A stretch of 64,000 nucleotides of DNA from Anaerolineae bacterium (GCA_023382535.1 JAHDWA010000001.1:310001-374000); one strand, 5' to 3'. Positions 8,563-18,100 are shown, counted from the stretch's first letter. The notes: generated by a model from the sequence alone, not told the origin. A program made the numbers and translations.

Positions 8563-9126
8563 ATGAATGAATTAACGCATAAACTACCTGGGATCAAAAC
8601 TCAATCTACCCCCGGACGCACCCTGGTGCTTATTTTCGGCGCGCTATTGATTATTGGCTTAATCTCGGTCTTTGGCTGGAAGTTGTTTGACAGTTCCCAA
8701 ACCCTGGCCATAGACAGCCCGCCGCCTGATTTTACCCTCTCGCTGTTTGAGGGCGGCCAACTGACGCTGTCGGAGCTCCGAGGCCAAGTCGTGGTGGTCA
8801 ACTTCTGGGCCTCGTGGTGTGTGCCTTGTCGAGATGAAGCGCCGATCCTGGAGCGAGCCTGGCGGCGCTACCGTGATCGGGGGGTGCTTTTCATCGGCAT
8901 TGATTACCTGGACACCGACCAACCGGCCCAAGCTTTTTTGGAAGAATTCGGTATCACTTATCCCAATGGTCCTGACGTCGGCACCAAGATCGCCCGCCAG
9001 TATCGGATTACCGGCGTGCCGGAAACGTTCTTTGTGGCCCGAGATGGCCGGTTGGGGGATATGGTCATCGGCCCTTTGACTGAGGAGCGGCTGACCGGCG
9101 CCATTGACAGGCTGCTGCAAGAGTAA
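8563..9126 (+). CDS. TlpA/ResA-like membrane-anchored thioredoxin
   Basis: A 187-residue protein with an N-terminal membrane segment (about 20-40) and a TlpA-type thioredoxin domain (about 50-185). The active site is Cys86-Val-Pro-Cys89 in FWASWCVPC, and a cis-Pro loop (GVPETF) is present. It follows the sortase gene by 12 bp, with an AAGGAGG site before the ATG, so the genes form one operon with the DUF3105 gene downstream. It likely keeps exported cysteines reduced, perhaps including the sortase active-site thiol; the latter is inference. Confidence 0.85.
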   Translation: MNELTHKLPGIKTQSTPGRTLVLIFGALLIIGLISVFGWKLFDSSQTLAIDSPPPDFTLSLFEGGQLTLSELRGQVVVVNFWASWCVPCRDEAPILERAWRRYRDRGVLFIGIDYLDTDQPAQAFLEEFGITYPNGPDVGTKIARQYRITGVPETFFVARDGRLGDMVIGPLTEERLTGAIDRLLQE

Positions 9127-9143
9127 AGGAGAATGGAGTAACG

Positions 9144-9725
9144 ATGGCTAAAGCAAGCACGAGCATAAACAAACGGGCACAGCGACAACAGCAAGCAGTG
9201 TCCAGAAACAAACAGCGCCGCATCCTTTGGTTAGGCGGCCTGGTGGTGTTCTCAGGTCTGCTGATCTTTTTCGTCCTACAGGGTGTGCAAAATTACTTTA
9301 TCCGTGAGGCCATTGGTCAATTTGTCCCCTCTTTGGGCCGGGAGCATATCACGGCAGACCAGGCCCACCTGCCCTACAACTCTGACCCACCCACCTCAGG
9401 GCCACATGCCGAAGCCGTCAAGAGTGGTTTCTACGAGTCGCCTATTCCCGACGAAAACATCGTGCATAACCTGGAGCACGGCCACGTGGTTATCTCCTAC
9501 GACTGCGACCGGCTGGTGGACTGCGATACCGTCAAAGCCAACCTGCGCCGTCTCATCAACCAATATAACCGGGAGCAGGTTGTTGCTGTGCCCCGCAAAA
9601 ACCAGGTGGCGCCCATCACCTTGACGGCCTGGCAGCGGCTTGATTTGTTAGACGAATATGACGAACATCGCCTCACCCGTTTCATCGAAGCCTGGCGAGG
9701 TCGCGCTCCGGAGAATGTTCCTTAA
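9144..9725 (+). CDS. DUF3105 protein, membrane anchored
   Basis: A 193-residue protein with a basic N-terminus, one membrane segment (about 30-50) and a DUF3105 domain carrying HNLEHGH and two cysteines in the following strand (YDCD, VDCD). It is the last gene of the sortase-TlpA-DUF3105 operon, 17 bp after the TlpA gene with AGGAG upstream. The cysteine pair differs from the single Cys of the 6757 copy and could be a substrate of the neighbouring thioredoxin. The family's function is unknown. Confidence 0.75.
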   Translation: MAKASTSINKRAQRQQQAVSRNKQRRILWLGGLVVFSGLLIFFVLQGVQNYFIREAIGQFVPSLGREHITADQAHLPYNSDPPTSGPHAEAVKSGFYESPIPDENIVHNLEHGHVVISYDCDRLVDCDTVKANLRRLINQYNREQVVAVPRKNQVAPITLTAWQRLDLLDEYDEHRLTRFIEAWRGRAPENVP

Positions 9726-10312
9726 ATAATGACTGACCCCGCCAAATGGCCCAAGTTTAACCCCGTCAAACGGCGCTTGAACCTGACCGGGAATCGTCAT
9801 ATCGTTGAAGTGTTCCAAAGTTTGCGTGTGTGGTTTTAGATCAGACACAACGTCCAACGGGCGCACAACTAGGGAGCCGCAAAAGCGTGAGTTCTCGAAA
9901 GTTGAGTAGGCCGATTTGATCGTTGGAAATGTCTCTTGGGGAATACTCTCCAGATTCAATGAGCGAGAAGCTGGGAAACGGAGAGGTAAATATGGGCAAG
10001 AGTGCCATGCGTCAAAGGGCCAAAAAGTTGGCGAGCCTCTATCAAAATATCCAAGGCTTAACTCACTGTCCTATCACCAATACAGATGGGCCAGGAAATG
10101 ACTGGGAGATTTTCTTAATCCCCGGTGGTGGACAGGCAATTTGGTAGCATTGCTCGGCGTGTCTAGGATGGCATGTCTTGGTAGTGGATAACAGGAAAAA
10201 GTGAGAAACCGTCTCTAATGTCTTCGCGCGGAATTCAATTCTTTTGGATGCTCTGGGAATAAAAATAGCGGTAGTCATATTTTCAGATCACAGCTTGGGG
10301 AAAGGATAAACG
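9726..10312. other. Long intergenic region; possible relic of a mobile-element end
   Basis: No convincing gene. The only reading frame, about 9923-10147, has no ribosome binding site and no recognisable product. At 9737-9750 and 9761-9774 the words CCCCGCCAAATGGC and CCCCGTCAAACGGC form an imperfect direct repeat 24 bp apart, like the multiple terminal repeats of IS21-type elements. No transposase remnant was seen. The rest is unremarkable. Confidence 0.4.
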
Positions 10313-11857
10313 ATGAACCGTAAAGAACGGACTATTCTGGTCACTATTGTCATCAACCTGGCCCTGGTGGGCCTCAAAGGGTGGTTGAGCTACGCCTCCG
10401 GCAGCCTGGCGATGGAGGCCAGCGCCTGGCACACCTTTGCCGATGTGTTTGTCGGGGGCTTTATGCTGGTCGGGATTTTCCTGACTCGTTGGGAAAGTGA
10501 GACGACCCGTAAGAGCGGCCTCAGCCTCATCGAGAACGTGGTGGCGATGGTCATCGCCGTGGCCATCCTTTACGCCGGCCTGAACATCTTTTTGGAAGTG
10601 GTCGGCGGCGAAATCGTTGAGCTGCATAACCTGGGCTGGGTCACGGCCACCTCGCTCGTAACTGTCGCTGTGGCCTGGTTTGTGGCCCGCTATTTGCGTT
10701 ACGTGGGCCAGCAAACCCAGTCGCAGGCGCTACTGGCCGGGGCCTATCACGCTCAACTACACATCTGGGAGGCGCTGGTCGTAGTGGCGGGCCTGGCCGG
10801 CTCGCTGCTGGGCTTGCAAAACCTGGACCGGCTGGCCGCTATACTGGTGGTGCTGTTTGTCATTTTTGCCGGCTTCGAAATTTTTAGCGGCGCGCTGACA
10901 GCCCTGCGCCAGCGGCAGGCGTTACATCTGGACGCGACTCCCCGGGCTACGGGCCACGGCCTGATCGGGCGGGCTTTTGGGCCCACTGTGGCCATTGTAT
11001 TGGTAGGGCTTTACATGCTGTCCGGCTTTTACGTGGTGCGCTGGAATGAACAGGGCGTGGTGCGCCGCTTTGGCCAGGTGATTGCCAACCAGGTGCCGCC
11101 CGGTCTCCATTATCGCCTGCCCTGGCCCATTGACCAGGCCAGCATGGTGGATGTCGCCACCGTCCGCCGCACCGAAACCCCCAGTACACTGGCCCTGACT
11201 GGGGACGAGAGCCTGATCAACGTCCAGGTGGCGGTGCATTATCGCATCACCGACCCGGCCGCCTATCTTTTTGCCCTGATTGATCCCGACCGGACCATCA
11301 CTGAGGCTGCCCAGGCCGCCATTCGCCAGATTGCCGCCCAGGAAACGGTTGACGCGCTGCTGACGACCGACAAAGCCTTGATTCAAAACCAGGCCGCAAC
11401 CCTGACCCAGAGCGCCCTGGATAACTACGGGGCTGGCCTGCAAATTCTCAACGTGCAACTGCTGCAAAGCAGCCCTCCCGAAGCCGTGGCCGACGCGTTC
11501 CGCGACGTGGCCAGCGCCCGCGAGGATAAAAATACCTTTATCAACGAAGCCCTGGCCTATCAAAACGAGACCGTTCCCATCGCCAGAGGGGAGGCCGAAA
11601 AGACGGTGCAGACCTCCAAAGCCTACCAGGCGAGCAAGATTGCCGCCGCCACCGGCGAGGCCAATCGCTTTGCCAGCCAACTTGAGGCTTATCAAAGCGG
11701 CCCGGAGGTCACGCGCACCCGCCTGTACCTGGAAGCGGTCGAGCAAGTCCTGCCTGGCCTCAAGAAATACCTGGTAGACCCGGCCATTCAACTGACCGGC
11801 ACTGATTTGTGGTTTATGAACGGAGCGACACCTCCAACCTTCCCCCCTGCACCATAA
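10313..11857 (+). CDS. Fusion: CDF-type membrane domain + HflK-like SPFH protein
   Basis: A 514-residue protein. Residues 1-205 look like the membrane half of a cation diffusion facilitator: about six membrane segments, with HTFAD where the family has its HxxxD site. In the matching site near residue 147 the expected Asp is replaced by His, and the cytoplasmic metal-binding domain is missing. Residues 225-510 form a complete HflK-like SPFH protein with its own membrane segment, followed by an Ala/Glu-rich helical region. It heads an operon with a metallophosphoesterase, HflC, HflK and a parvulin, with AAAGGA before the ATG. HflK/HflC modulate FtsH proteolysis and membrane microdomains. The fusion could link membrane quality control to metal binding; that is inference. 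Confidence 0.75.
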   Translation: MNRKERTILVTIVINLALVGLKGWLSYASGSLAMEASAWHTFADVFVGGFMLVGIFLTRWESETTRKSGLSLIENVVAMVIAVAILYAGLNIFLEVVGGEIVELHNLGWVTATSLVTVAVAWFVARYLRYVGQQTQSQALLAGAYHAQLHIWEALVVVAGLAGSLLGLQNLDRLAAILVVLFVIFAGFEIFSGALTALRQRQALHLDATPRATGHGLIGRAFGPTVAIVLVGLYMLSGFYVVRWNEQGVVRRFGQVIANQVPPGLHYRLPWPIDQASMVDVATVRRTETPSTLALTGDESLINVQVAVHYRITDPAAYLFALIDPDRTITEAAQAAIRQIAAQETVDALLTTDKALIQNQAATLTQSALDNYGAGLQILNVQLLQSSPPEAVADAFRDVASAREDKNTFINEALAYQNETVPIARGEAEKTVQTSKAYQASKIAAATGEANRFASQLEAYQSGPEVTRTRLYLEAVEQVLPGLKKYLVDPAIQLTGTDLWFMNGATPPTFPPAP

Positions 11858-11869
11858 TTTAGAAGAAAT

Positions 11870-12730
11870 ATGCTCAAATACACCTTATCCCGCCGCACTT
11901 TTTTGAAAATGGCTCTGGGCACTGCGTTTCTAAGCATAAGCGGCTTTGCCTATGGCCACTATTTCGAGTCGACCCAGGTTGAGATTACGCCCATTCGGTT
12001 GATACTTCCTCGCCTGAGGCCCGAATTTCATGGCTATCGTATTGTGCAGATCAGCGATATTCATCTGGATTACGGGCAGATAACATCTACCTACCTGGCT
12101 AAAATTGTGGGGGTAATTAATCGGTTACAACCCGACCTGATCGCTATTACTGGCGATTTTATAACCGCTGCCCATGATGGTGGACCAAGAGTCTTGGTTG
12201 AGGACCTGGTCTCCCCTATGAGCTTGCTGAGGCCACGCGACACAACAGTCGCCGTACTGGGTAATCACGATCACGAGGAAAACCCCGCGATGGTCCAACA
12301 GGTCATCCATAAAAGTGCAATGATTAATGTAAGTAATACGGTTCATACCCTGGCGCGGGGCGACGCGATGCTACACATTGCCGGTGTGGATGATGTCTTG
12401 GAAGGTCAGGACCGTCTGGATCTTGTCCTTGATCGTTTGCCCCCCAATGGGGCCGCTATTTTGGTGGTTCACGAGCCAGACTTTGCCGATGTAAGTGCCC
12501 AGACCGGGCGATTTGAGCTACAGCTCTCCGGTCACTCGCACGGCGGCCAGATTATCTTCCCCTTCTTGGGACCACCCCTTCTGCCACCCTATGCCAGAAA
12601 ATACCCACTTGGACGCTACCAGGTCGGGGAGATGACCTTATACACTAACCGGGGGCTGGGAATGCTCCCACCCAAAGTGCGTATTAACTGCCGTCCAGAG
12701 ATTTCCGTATTCACTCTTGAAACGGCATGA
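11870..12730 (+). CDS. Tat-exported or anchored metallophosphoesterase
   Basis: A 286-residue calcineurin-like phosphoesterase. The N-terminus has a twin-arginine motif (SRRTFLK) before a hydrophobic stretch, suggesting Tat export or anchoring. Metal-ligand motifs appear in the family order: DIH near residue 62, GDF near 96, GNHDH near 129 and GHSHGG near 223. Its closest known relatives are the YkuE-type phosphodiesterases, but the substrate cannot be read from sequence. It lies 12 bp after the CDF-HflK fusion gene and before hflC, so it is probably part of the same operon. Confidence 0.8.
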   Translation: MLKYTLSRRTFLKMALGTAFLSISGFAYGHYFESTQVEITPIRLILPRLRPEFHGYRIVQISDIHLDYGQITSTYLAKIVGVINRLQPDLIAITGDFITAAHDGGPRVLVEDLVSPMSLLRPRDTTVAVLGNHDHEENPAMVQQVIHKSAMINVSNTVHTLARGDAMLHIAGVDDVLEGQDRLDLVLDRLPPNGAAILVVHEPDFADVSAQTGRFELQLSGHSHGGQIIFPFLGPPLLPPYARKYPLGRYQVGEMTLYTNRGLGMLPPKVRINCRPEISVFTLETA

Positions 12731-12847
12731 GGATAAATCGTGGCATGCCGCTACTTTCCGATAGGAGGCTTTACCACAATATCAAGCCATCACCCAATGC
12801 ATGGGGTCAGTGTAATCAATCGCTTTAACCAAAATGGAGGAATAGTT

Positions 12848-13783
12848 ATGAAAATTCTACGTACCTTGCTTATTATCGGCGTTGTCATCGCTTTCGTTGC
12901 GATTAATTTAATCTTTTTTACCGTTGACACAACCGAGTACGCCATTGTGACTCAGTTTGGCAACCCGGTGCGGGCCATCACTCAACCGGGCCTGTACCTG
13001 AAGCTGCCCGATCCCGTCGAGAGCGTGCAGACGATCAACAATCAACTGCAAATTTACAACCTGCCCCAGATCGAACTCTTGACCCAGGATAAGAAAAATA
13101 TCGTCATCGAGGCCTATGCCACCTGGCGTGTGACCGATCCGCTGCAATTTCTCAAAGCGGTGAGCGACGTCGGCGGGGCCGAAACTCGCCTGGCCGATAT
13201 TTTGGCTTCTGAAATGGGGGTGGCTTTAGGCCAGGTGCCTTTGAACGAACTGGTGACGACCGAAGCCGAGACCATGCAACTGCCGGACATGTTGGCCGCC
13301 GTCACCCAGGCCACCGCCGGCCGGGCCGACCCGTACGGCTTTACCATCACCGACGTGCGCCTGCGGCTGCTGACTTTCCCGGAGGCCAATCAGGCCAGCG
13401 TCTTCCAGCGCATGCGGGCCGAGCGCGAAGCTATTGCCCGGCAGTTCCGCTCCGAAGGCACCGAGCAGGCGGCCATTATTCGGGCCAAGGCCGATACCGA
13501 AAAAGCCACCCTGCTGGCCGAAGCCGAACAGCAGGCCCAGACCATTCGAGGCGAGGCCGACGCCGAATCCATCCGTATCTACGCTGAAGCCTTTGGCCAG
13601 GACGCTGAATTTTATCGCTTCTTACGCACCCTGGAATCTTACAAAGCCTTTGCCGACGAAGACACGACCCTGGTCTTACCCATGGACTCACCCCTCCTGC
13701 AATATCTGAACCCGCCCGGTTCACTAAAAGAGCCACAGGTTACCACCGATCAATCAGTCGGCGAGACGACAGCCAATCGTTAG
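12848..13783 (+). CDS. hflC: HflC-like SPFH protein
   Basis: A 311-residue SPFH (prohibitin-like) protein with one N-terminal membrane segment (about 5-24), the SPFH domain (about 25-190), and a long Ala/Glu/Gln-rich coiled-coil region (about 190-260). Length and layout match HflC, partner of HflK in the complex that surrounds and modulates the FtsH protease. The ATG at 12848 follows TGGAGG; in-frame sequence before it is not protein-like. It is followed nine bases later by an HflK-like gene. Confidence 0.85.
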   Translation: MKILRTLLIIGVVIAFVAINLIFFTVDTTEYAIVTQFGNPVRAITQPGLYLKLPDPVESVQTINNQLQIYNLPQIELLTQDKKNIVIEAYATWRVTDPLQFLKAVSDVGGAETRLADILASEMGVALGQVPLNELVTTEAETMQLPDMLAAVTQATAGRADPYGFTITDVRLRLLTFPEANQASVFQRMRAEREAIARQFRSEGTEQAAIIRAKADTEKATLLAEAEQQAQTIRGEADAESIRIYAEAFGQDAEFYRFLRTLESYKAFADEDTTLVLPMDSPLLQYLNPPGSLKEPQVTTDQSVGETTANR

Positions 13784-13792
13784 GAGCGAACC

Positions 13793-15067
13793 ATGGACGA
13801 CAAACACCAAGACCAAACACCGCCGGTGACCGACCAACCACCTCCCTCGGCCGGCTCGGACAACCCGACCGGGGAACAACCACTCCTCAATCGCCTGAGC
13901 CACGGGCTGATGAGGCTACGGGCTGCGGGCTGGCGACTGATTCGCCTGGCGTTGAGCGGCGACGGCGCGTCGCCGACCGACGATTTCAAAGCGGCCTTGG
14001 CCGGCTTGCCTTTACGCCGCCTGGCCTGGGCCGGGTTGGGACTGGCGCTGGGGGTCTACCTGCTGTCAGGAATTTACGTGGTCAAACCGGGCGAAGCCGG
14101 CGTGGTCCGGCGCTTTGGGGCGGTGATACAACCGCGCGCCCCGGAAGGACTCAACTACGCCCTGCCGCGCCCCTTCGACCAGGTAGACATCGTCAACGTC
14201 AGCCAGGTGCGCCGTGAAGTGGTGGGCGTGCTTGAACCTGAGGAGGACCACGATCACCCTGAACCCCCCTCCAAGCTCCAGGTGCTCAGCGGCGATACCA
14301 ACATCGTTGATTTTGAGGTGGTGGTGCAGTACCAGGTCAACCAACCGGCCGATTTCTTGTTTAACATTGATGAACCGGTCTACCAACTGGTGCGCGATGT
14401 GACCCGCGACGCCGTCGTCCAACTGGCCGGCCGCCTGCCGGTTGACAACATCCTCACCACCGACCGGCAGCGCCTGCAAGAGATCATCCGCGACCAGATC
14501 CAGACCAGCCTCGACAGTTACCAGAGCGGCCTGGTCGTGGTCAACGTCAACTTGCAAAAAGCCTTTCCACCCGACGAGGTGGCCGACGCCTTTGTGGCCG
14601 TATCCAGCGCCCGCGAGGACAGAGAACGCGCCATCAATGAAGCGCAGGGTTACGCCAACAGTCTGCTGCCCGAAGCTCGTGGCCAGGCCCAACGGGTCAT
14701 CGCCAGCGCCAACGCCTACCGCAGTGAAACGGTGAATCGGGCCAAGGGGGCGGCGCAGGCCTTCCAAACCGTGCTGGCCGAGTTCGAGGCCAATAGCCGT
14801 ATTTACGGCCAGGACATCACCCTCTATCGCCTCTACCTGGAAACGATGGAAGCGATTCTGCCCCGGCTGGGCGTTTACGTGGTCAACCCCGGCCAGGAGG
14901 GCACGGTCACCCTGCGCCTGGTGAACGGCAGTGGCCGCTCCGGCAATAACCTGACCGTAGACCCGACAACTAGCCCGGCTTTACCGCCCGGCCTGGACAA
15001 CAGCCTGAGCGTCAACCCGGTCGCCCCGACGTCGTCGCCGGGTTCGGACAGCCAGGTCAACCCCTAG
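13793..15067 (+). CDS. hflK: HflK-like SPFH protein
   Basis: A 424-residue SPFH protein. A Pro/Asp-rich N-terminus precedes one membrane segment (about 80-100), the SPFH domain (about 100-280), a helical region (about 280-350) and a Pro/Ser/Thr-rich tail. It is clearly homologous to the SPFH half of the 10313 fusion (shared VVRRFG and SAREDR-like stretches), so the operon encodes two HflK-type and one HflC-type subunit. It sits directly downstream of hflC with AGGAG before the ATG. The Pro/Asp-rich N-terminus is typical of HflK. Confidence 0.85.
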   Translation: MDDKHQDQTPPVTDQPPPSAGSDNPTGEQPLLNRLSHGLMRLRAAGWRLIRLALSGDGASPTDDFKAALAGLPLRRLAWAGLGLALGVYLLSGIYVVKPGEAGVVRRFGAVIQPRAPEGLNYALPRPFDQVDIVNVSQVRREVVGVLEPEEDHDHPEPPSKLQVLSGDTNIVDFEVVVQYQVNQPADFLFNIDEPVYQLVRDVTRDAVVQLAGRLPVDNILTTDRQRLQEIIRDQIQTSLDSYQSGLVVVNVNLQKAFPPDEVADAFVAVSSAREDRERAINEAQGYANSLLPEARGQAQRVIASANAYRSETVNRAKGAAQAFQTVLAEFEANSRIYGQDITLYRLYLETMEAILPRLGVYVVNPGQEGTVTLRLVNGSGRSGNNLTVDPTTSPALPPGLDNSLSVNPVAPTSSPGSDSQVNP

Positions 15068-15108
15068 TCTATCACCGCTGTTCGGTGAGCGGCAAGCAGG
15101 ATAAGCCT

Positions 15109-17223
15109 ATGACTCAAGCGTGGAAACAAATCTGGCAAGATATCCGGGGCGCCCTGGGCGTGCCGGCCAGGGAAGAAGCGCCGGCCACAACCGAAACGGC
15201 CGGCGTCCCCACTGCCCCGGTCACAACCCTACTACCCCCACCTGATGTTACCGTCGAGGCCACTCCCGCCCTCGAAACAGTCCCCCAGTCGGTCGAGTCC
15301 GGCCCTGTGGATGAAACGGACCTGGCCCCGGCTGAAGCGTTACCGGTTCCCTCCGTTTGGCGAGAGTGGCTGGCGCCGCTCCTGATCCTGGCCGGTTTGG
15401 CGGGAGCCGTCTGGTGGACCTACTTTCGGCCCGGCCCGACGCCGCCGGCGCCTGACGTCGTCGCCACCTTTAACGGCGGCCAGATCACGGTCGAGGATGT
15501 AGAGGCGCATATTAAGCTGTTAGACCCTAATGATCTGGGCCAACTGCGAACGCCGCAAGGCTACATCGCCATCATTAATGACCTGGTGATCGAGGCATTG
15601 GTGCGCCGTTGGGCAGATGAACAGCAAATGGACGAGATGGATGATTTTAAGGAGGCGATGAAGCATATCACCGAGGCGATTACGGTCAACGATCTGCATG
15701 GGCAAGTCCATCAAAATATGCCCATTGAGGAAAGCGAGATCCGAGCCTACTATGATAGCAACCCGGCCCAGTATAAGAGTCGGCCCTATAACGAAGTGCG
15801 CGAGGAAATTCGCCAACTGCTGGTCAGCCAGAAAGAGGGCGATTTCATGGCCGACTACCTGGCCCGGCTGCGGGAAAACGCCTCGGTGAGCGTAGAGTAC
15901 GCTTTACTGAACATCCCGGCGTCCACAGAGGAAGAATTACAGCAATACTACCAGGACAACCTGGCTCAATTTACGCAGCCGGCGGCGGCTATCGTGGACG
16001 AAATTCGGGTGCGGGCTACCGGCGATGAGGCTGCCGCCGAGGCCCAGGCTAACGAAGCCCTGACCCGCTTGCGCACCGGTGAGGAATGGGCCAGCGTCGC
16101 CGCCGATGCCTCCATTGATCCCTATCTTGAAGGGGGTATCGCCATTCCGGTCGGGACTCGCCCGGCTCCCTACGATGAGGTTGTCGCCACCTTGAGCGAG
16201 AACAAGGTCAGTGAAGTCTTCCGGGCCGACGATTTTTTCTACATCGTCCGCCTGAAAAGTCGGGAGCCGGAGCAGGTCTGGCCCTTTGAAGTGGTGCGCC
16301 CGCAGGTGGCGGCAGCGGTACAGACCGAAGCCGAAGCCGGATGGTTTGAGCAAATGAAAGACCGGACTCTACTGACGATCAATGGACGTCGCATGACCGC
16401 TGGTGAGTTTTATCGCGAGTACAAGGAATTGCCACCGGAGACGCGCGCCCAATTTAGCGGGGCCAACGGACTGCGCCGCCTGACCGACCAACTGGTTGAA
16501 CGGCTCTTATTGGCCGAAGACGCCAGCAAGAAGGTGCTCCCGACCGAGAACGAGGCCGAGATTGAGGAGAATCGTCTACTCGTACTGCGGCAAATGCTCC
16601 ACCAGGAAGAGGTAGATGACAAAATTGAAGAAGTGACCGCTGAAGAGGCGCGAGCCTACTACGACCAGCACCAGGAAGCCATGGTCAGCCCACCTCAGGC
16701 CCGGATCAACTATATCCGCATCGGCCTGGGCCAGACTGAAGATGACCGGCAACGTGCCCAGGCCAAAGCCGACGAAGCCTATCAGAAGGTCGCCCCACCC
16801 GGCCTGCTAGGCGGTGGCCAGGGCCTGGATTTTGCCGAGGTGGCCCGCGAATACTCCGAAGACCCGGAGACGGCGGCCAACGGTGGTGAACTGCCCGGCT
16901 GGGTCGGGGAGAATTACGACCTGATGACCGAACTGGCCGAGCACCCCTTCCACGCCCAATTTTTGAACCTGCCGGAGGGGAGCATTACTCCACCTTTCGA
17001 ATACCAGGGCAGCCTTTACATCGTCCAGGTGCGAGAGAAACGCCAGCCCCAACCGCTCACCTTTGAGGAAGCCGAGCCGCTCATCCGCGATGAGTTGACC
17101 CATCAGAAGCACGACGTGCTGGCCGAACAGCTTTCCCAGAAGTTAATCGAGCAGGCTCAACTGGTGATTTATGAGGAGACGCTGCGCGATTTGTTTACCT
17201 CTCAGTCAGCGAATGGATCTTGA
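15109..17223 (+). CDS. Membrane-anchored SurA/PrsA-like parvulin with two PPIase domains
   Basis: A 704-residue protein. A low-complexity cytoplasmic N-terminus, rich in Pro/Val/Thr, precedes one membrane segment (about 86-105) and a SurA-like N-terminal chaperone region (about 115-260). Two parvulin (PpiC-type) regions follow, about 275-405 and 530-690; the second is the better conserved (SEDPETAANGGELPGW). Such proteins fold or protect exported proteins. The ATG at 15109 was chosen (AGGA eight bases upstream) over a GTG at 15085. It ends the SPFH operon, consistent with a membrane quality-control role. Confidence 0.8.
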   Translation: MTQAWKQIWQDIRGALGVPAREEAPATTETAGVPTAPVTTLLPPPDVTVEATPALETVPQSVESGPVDETDLAPAEALPVPSVWREWLAPLLILAGLAGAVWWTYFRPGPTPPAPDVVATFNGGQITVEDVEAHIKLLDPNDLGQLRTPQGYIAIINDLVIEALVRRWADEQQMDEMDDFKEAMKHITEAITVNDLHGQVHQNMPIEESEIRAYYDSNPAQYKSRPYNEVREEIRQLLVSQKEGDFMADYLARLRENASVSVEYALLNIPASTEEELQQYYQDNLAQFTQPAAAIVDEIRVRATGDEAAAEAQANEALTRLRTGEEWASVAADASIDPYLEGGIAIPVGTRPAPYDEVVATLSENKVSEVFRADDFFYIVRLKSREPEQVWPFEVVRPQVAAAVQTEAEAGWFEQMKDRTLLTINGRRMTAGEFYREYKELPPETRAQFSGANGLRRLTDQLVERLLLAEDASKKVLPTENEAEIEENRLLVLRQMLHQEEVDDKIEEVTAEEARAYYDQHQEAMVSPPQARINYIRIGLGQTEDDRQRAQAKADEAYQKVAPPGLLGGGQGLDFAEVAREYSEDPETAANGGELPGWVGENYDLMTELAEHPFHAQFLNLPEGSITPPFEYQGSLYIVQVREKRQPQPLTFEEAEPLIRDELTHQKHDVLAEQLSQKLIEQAQLVIYEETLRDLFTSQSANGS

Positions 17224-17270
17224 AAACAGGAATGACGGTAATTAATGCGAACTGCTCATCTATCAATTTC

Positions 17271-17321
17271 TTGACGAAAGACAAGAAGTTGCTATAATTT
17301 GAAATCTTACAAAAAGTAAGA
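17271..17321 (+). promoter_or_regulatory. Strong promoter with BlaI-type dyad at the start site
   Basis: TTGACG (17271-17276), a 16-bp spacer and TATAAT (17293-17298) form a near-consensus promoter. The perfect dyad TCTTAC-AAAAA-GTAAGA (17305-17321) lies at the expected transcription start. It drives the operon running from the sortase remnant to the M23 peptidase at 23643. Here the dyad sits just past the -10 instead of on it. Confidence 0.8.
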
Positions 17322-17340
17322 ATCTTTAGAGAATGTATAA

Positions 17341-17571
17341 CGATGGGGTGAAATATTTCGGTGCCCACCAGATGTTCCGCTCGGCGAAGTTCTCACCGTC
17401 TACGCTGGGGAAGCTGCTTTCCGCTACTGGATCACCGAGCGGCGCATTATTCGCCCGGAGCAGGTGGAAGTGATGTTGCCTACCACCGGGCCAACTGTGA
17501 CCCTCATCTCTTGCTATCCGTATTTAATTGACAGCCATCGGATCGTTTTATTCGGCGAGTTGGTGCAGTGA
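17341..17571 (+). pseudogene. Sortase remnant (C-terminal part only)
   Basis: Reading 17341-17571 in one frame gives about 76 residues that match the C-terminal half of a sortase: a GEIF segment, a GEVLTVYAG strand, then the catalytic-Cys motif TLISCYPY and the downstream His-Arg (SHRI). The catalytic His region and everything before it are missing. A TAA lies immediately upstream at 17338-17340 and no start codon with a binding site exists. It is therefore a truncated copy left at the head of an active operon. It resembles the intact sortase at 7543 (GEVF, TLVTCWPY, THRV). Confidence 0.7.
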
Positions 17572-17617
17572 CATTCAAATTGAAAGGGATTGGCCTGTAC
17601 AGGAGGGGAATTAAGCT

Positions 17618-18100
17618 ATGGCCGAACGACCCAACCCAGCCTTACCCGCCGCTCGACCCCGCAAAGGGTTGAGTCCGGCGGCTAAACTAACCCTACTCGT
17701 CATTCCGGTGATTATCATTATCACCGGCTGGGTCTTTTGGCAACAGCTTCAACAATCGCCCACTCGCCAGGCCGGCGTTAATATCCCTCCCTACGGCGTA
17801 GTGACGGTACGCTTGAGCACCGACCCCTTCCCCGCTCTGGCTACGGGCACGGTGCAGATGACCCTCCGCCTGCAAGCCGCCGGGGGGCAAATGGCTAGGG
17901 TAGATCGGGTCACCTATACCTATGGCCCGGTGGACGGCGACGAAGTCTTTCAAGGCGAGACCCAGGAAATGGGGATGGAGATGTTTCACGGCCCGCTGCG
18001 CTTCACCCGTACAGGCGATTGGTGGATAAAAGTGCGGGTGGAAAACCAGGGCGTGTCAGATGAGGCCACTTTTACCATTCCGGTTAAACCGGCTTTGTAG
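17618..18100 (+). CDS. YtkA/FixH-like membrane-anchored protein
   Basis: A 160-residue protein with a basic, Pro-rich N-terminus, one membrane segment (about 26-45) and an extracytoplasmic beta-sandwich domain (about 55-158) of the YtkA/FixH-like type. It contains several Met and a His (MGMEMFH) that could bind metal, though this is not proven by sequence. AGGAGGGG lies nine bases before the ATG. It follows the sortase remnant and precedes the DsbA-DUF3105 fusion in one operon. It is related in type to the 1543 lipoprotein. Confidence 0.6.
   Translation: MAERPNPALPAARPRKGLSPAAKLTLLVIPVIIIITGWVFWQQLQQSPTRQAGVNIPPYGVVTVRLSTDPFPALATGTVQMTLRLQAAGGQMARVDRVTYTYGPVDGDEVFQGETQEMGMEMFHGPLRFTRTGDWWIKVRVENQGVSDEATFTIPVKPAL

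Noticed and set aside
9923..10147. Small gene in the long gap before the CDF-HflK fusion
   Set aside because: It would start at TTG without a ribosome binding site, has no recognisable domain and lies among possible mobile-element relics.
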